Source: an uncultured Oscillibacter sp. (GTDB lineage: Bacteria > Bacillota > Clostridia > Oscillospirales > Oscillospiraceae). From it: 31,579 nt of DNA. This document shows, in pieces, positions 31,503-31,579 of this stretch. The position numbers and the translations under genes are program-made. A model generated the notes under the pieces. That model was given only the letters and a program-made list of their open reading frames with translations. It had not been told where the DNA came from and did not search any database. Location: assembly GCA_910576865.1 (NCBI GenBank), contig CAJTKE010000026.1, forward strand, positions 1 to 31,579, written 5' to 3'. Position 1 is the first letter of the stretch, and each line of letters begins with the position of its first letter.

Positions 31503-31579
31503 TAAGGAAACGCTGATTTAATCCCCCGAAATGATAAAAGATGTGATAAAATAAAGGAAAGGGGGCGCGGAGTATGAAA
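31503..31579 (+). mobile_element. probable end of an insertion sequence with start of a gene (partial)
   Basis: From about 31503 the sequence changes to AT-rich. The stretch starting TTAAGGAAACGCTGATTTAA looks like an insertion sequence end. It is followed by a purine-rich AAAGGAAAGGGGG ribosome site and an ATG at 31574 with only two codons in the window. The call rests on the break in the recombinase gene and on general appearance. Confidence 0.35.

Noticed and set aside
1..31579. CRISPR arrays, tRNA or rRNA genes
   Set aside because: No regularly spaced repeats, cloverleaf or rRNA-like stretches were found.

Overview
The window comes from a GC-rich, anaerobic, flagellated Clostridia-type bacterium, most likely Oscillospiraceae (the Oscillibacter / Lawsonibacter / Flavonifractor kind). 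This is inferred from strong AGGAGG-type ribosome sites, a single-chain pyruvate:ferredoxin oxidoreductase, a fermentative citrate lyase operon, tripartite tricarboxylate (TTT) transporters and a FliB-methylated flagellin. No rRNA, tRNA or CRISPR array was seen.

Region 1 (1-8651, + strand) is one gene string: the 3' part of a TTT permease (tctA), a duplicated YcxB-like membrane protein, a split UxaA-family hydro-lyase (small SAF subunit plus large subunit), a Gfo/Idh/MocA oxidoreductase and nifJ (PFOR), closed by a strong hairpin terminator. It looks like uptake and breakdown of a sugar acid or hydroxy acid towards pyruvate and acetyl-CoA; the substrate cannot be read from the sequence.

Region 2 (8668-22547) is a citrate-type locus. 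A divergent OmpR-family response regulator (- strand, with a clear sigma-A promoter) faces tctC-tctB-tctA, a small zinc-ribbon membrane protein, an AbrB-family membrane protein, a hybrid sensor kinase, a broken second tctC, then citD-citE-citF-citC-citXG and a terminator. Citrate would be imported, cleaved by citrate lyase (CitDEF) to acetate and oxaloacetate, with CitC and CitXG maturing the lyase. The broken tctC overlaps the kinase stop codon and was probably its ligand-presenting partner.

Region 3 (22575-24819) has a glycogen synthase with an unusual 90-residue Ala/Glu/Pro-rich N-terminal extension and its promoter, then a decayed stretch with a possible MATE transporter scrap.

Region 4 (24820-31579, all genes - strand) is the most interesting part. 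Read in transcription order it holds a small serine recombinase whose 5' end is broken, a TnpB-family protein, a candidate guide RNA, a divergent csrA, a large flagellin (835 aa) and the flagellin lysine methylase fliB. All three RuvC catalytic positions of the TnpB-family protein are replaced (Lys203, Arg287, Glu369) while its zinc finger is intact. It therefore looks like a TldR, a nuclease-dead, RNA-guided transcription repressor derived from TnpB. A 12-bp hairpin just past its stop codon resembles the 3' end of a TnpB omega RNA, with a putative guide beyond it. Together with csrA and a flagellin leader carrying CsrA-type sites, this suggests layered control of flagellin: RNA-guided repression of transcription, CsrA control of translation, and lysine methylation of the product.
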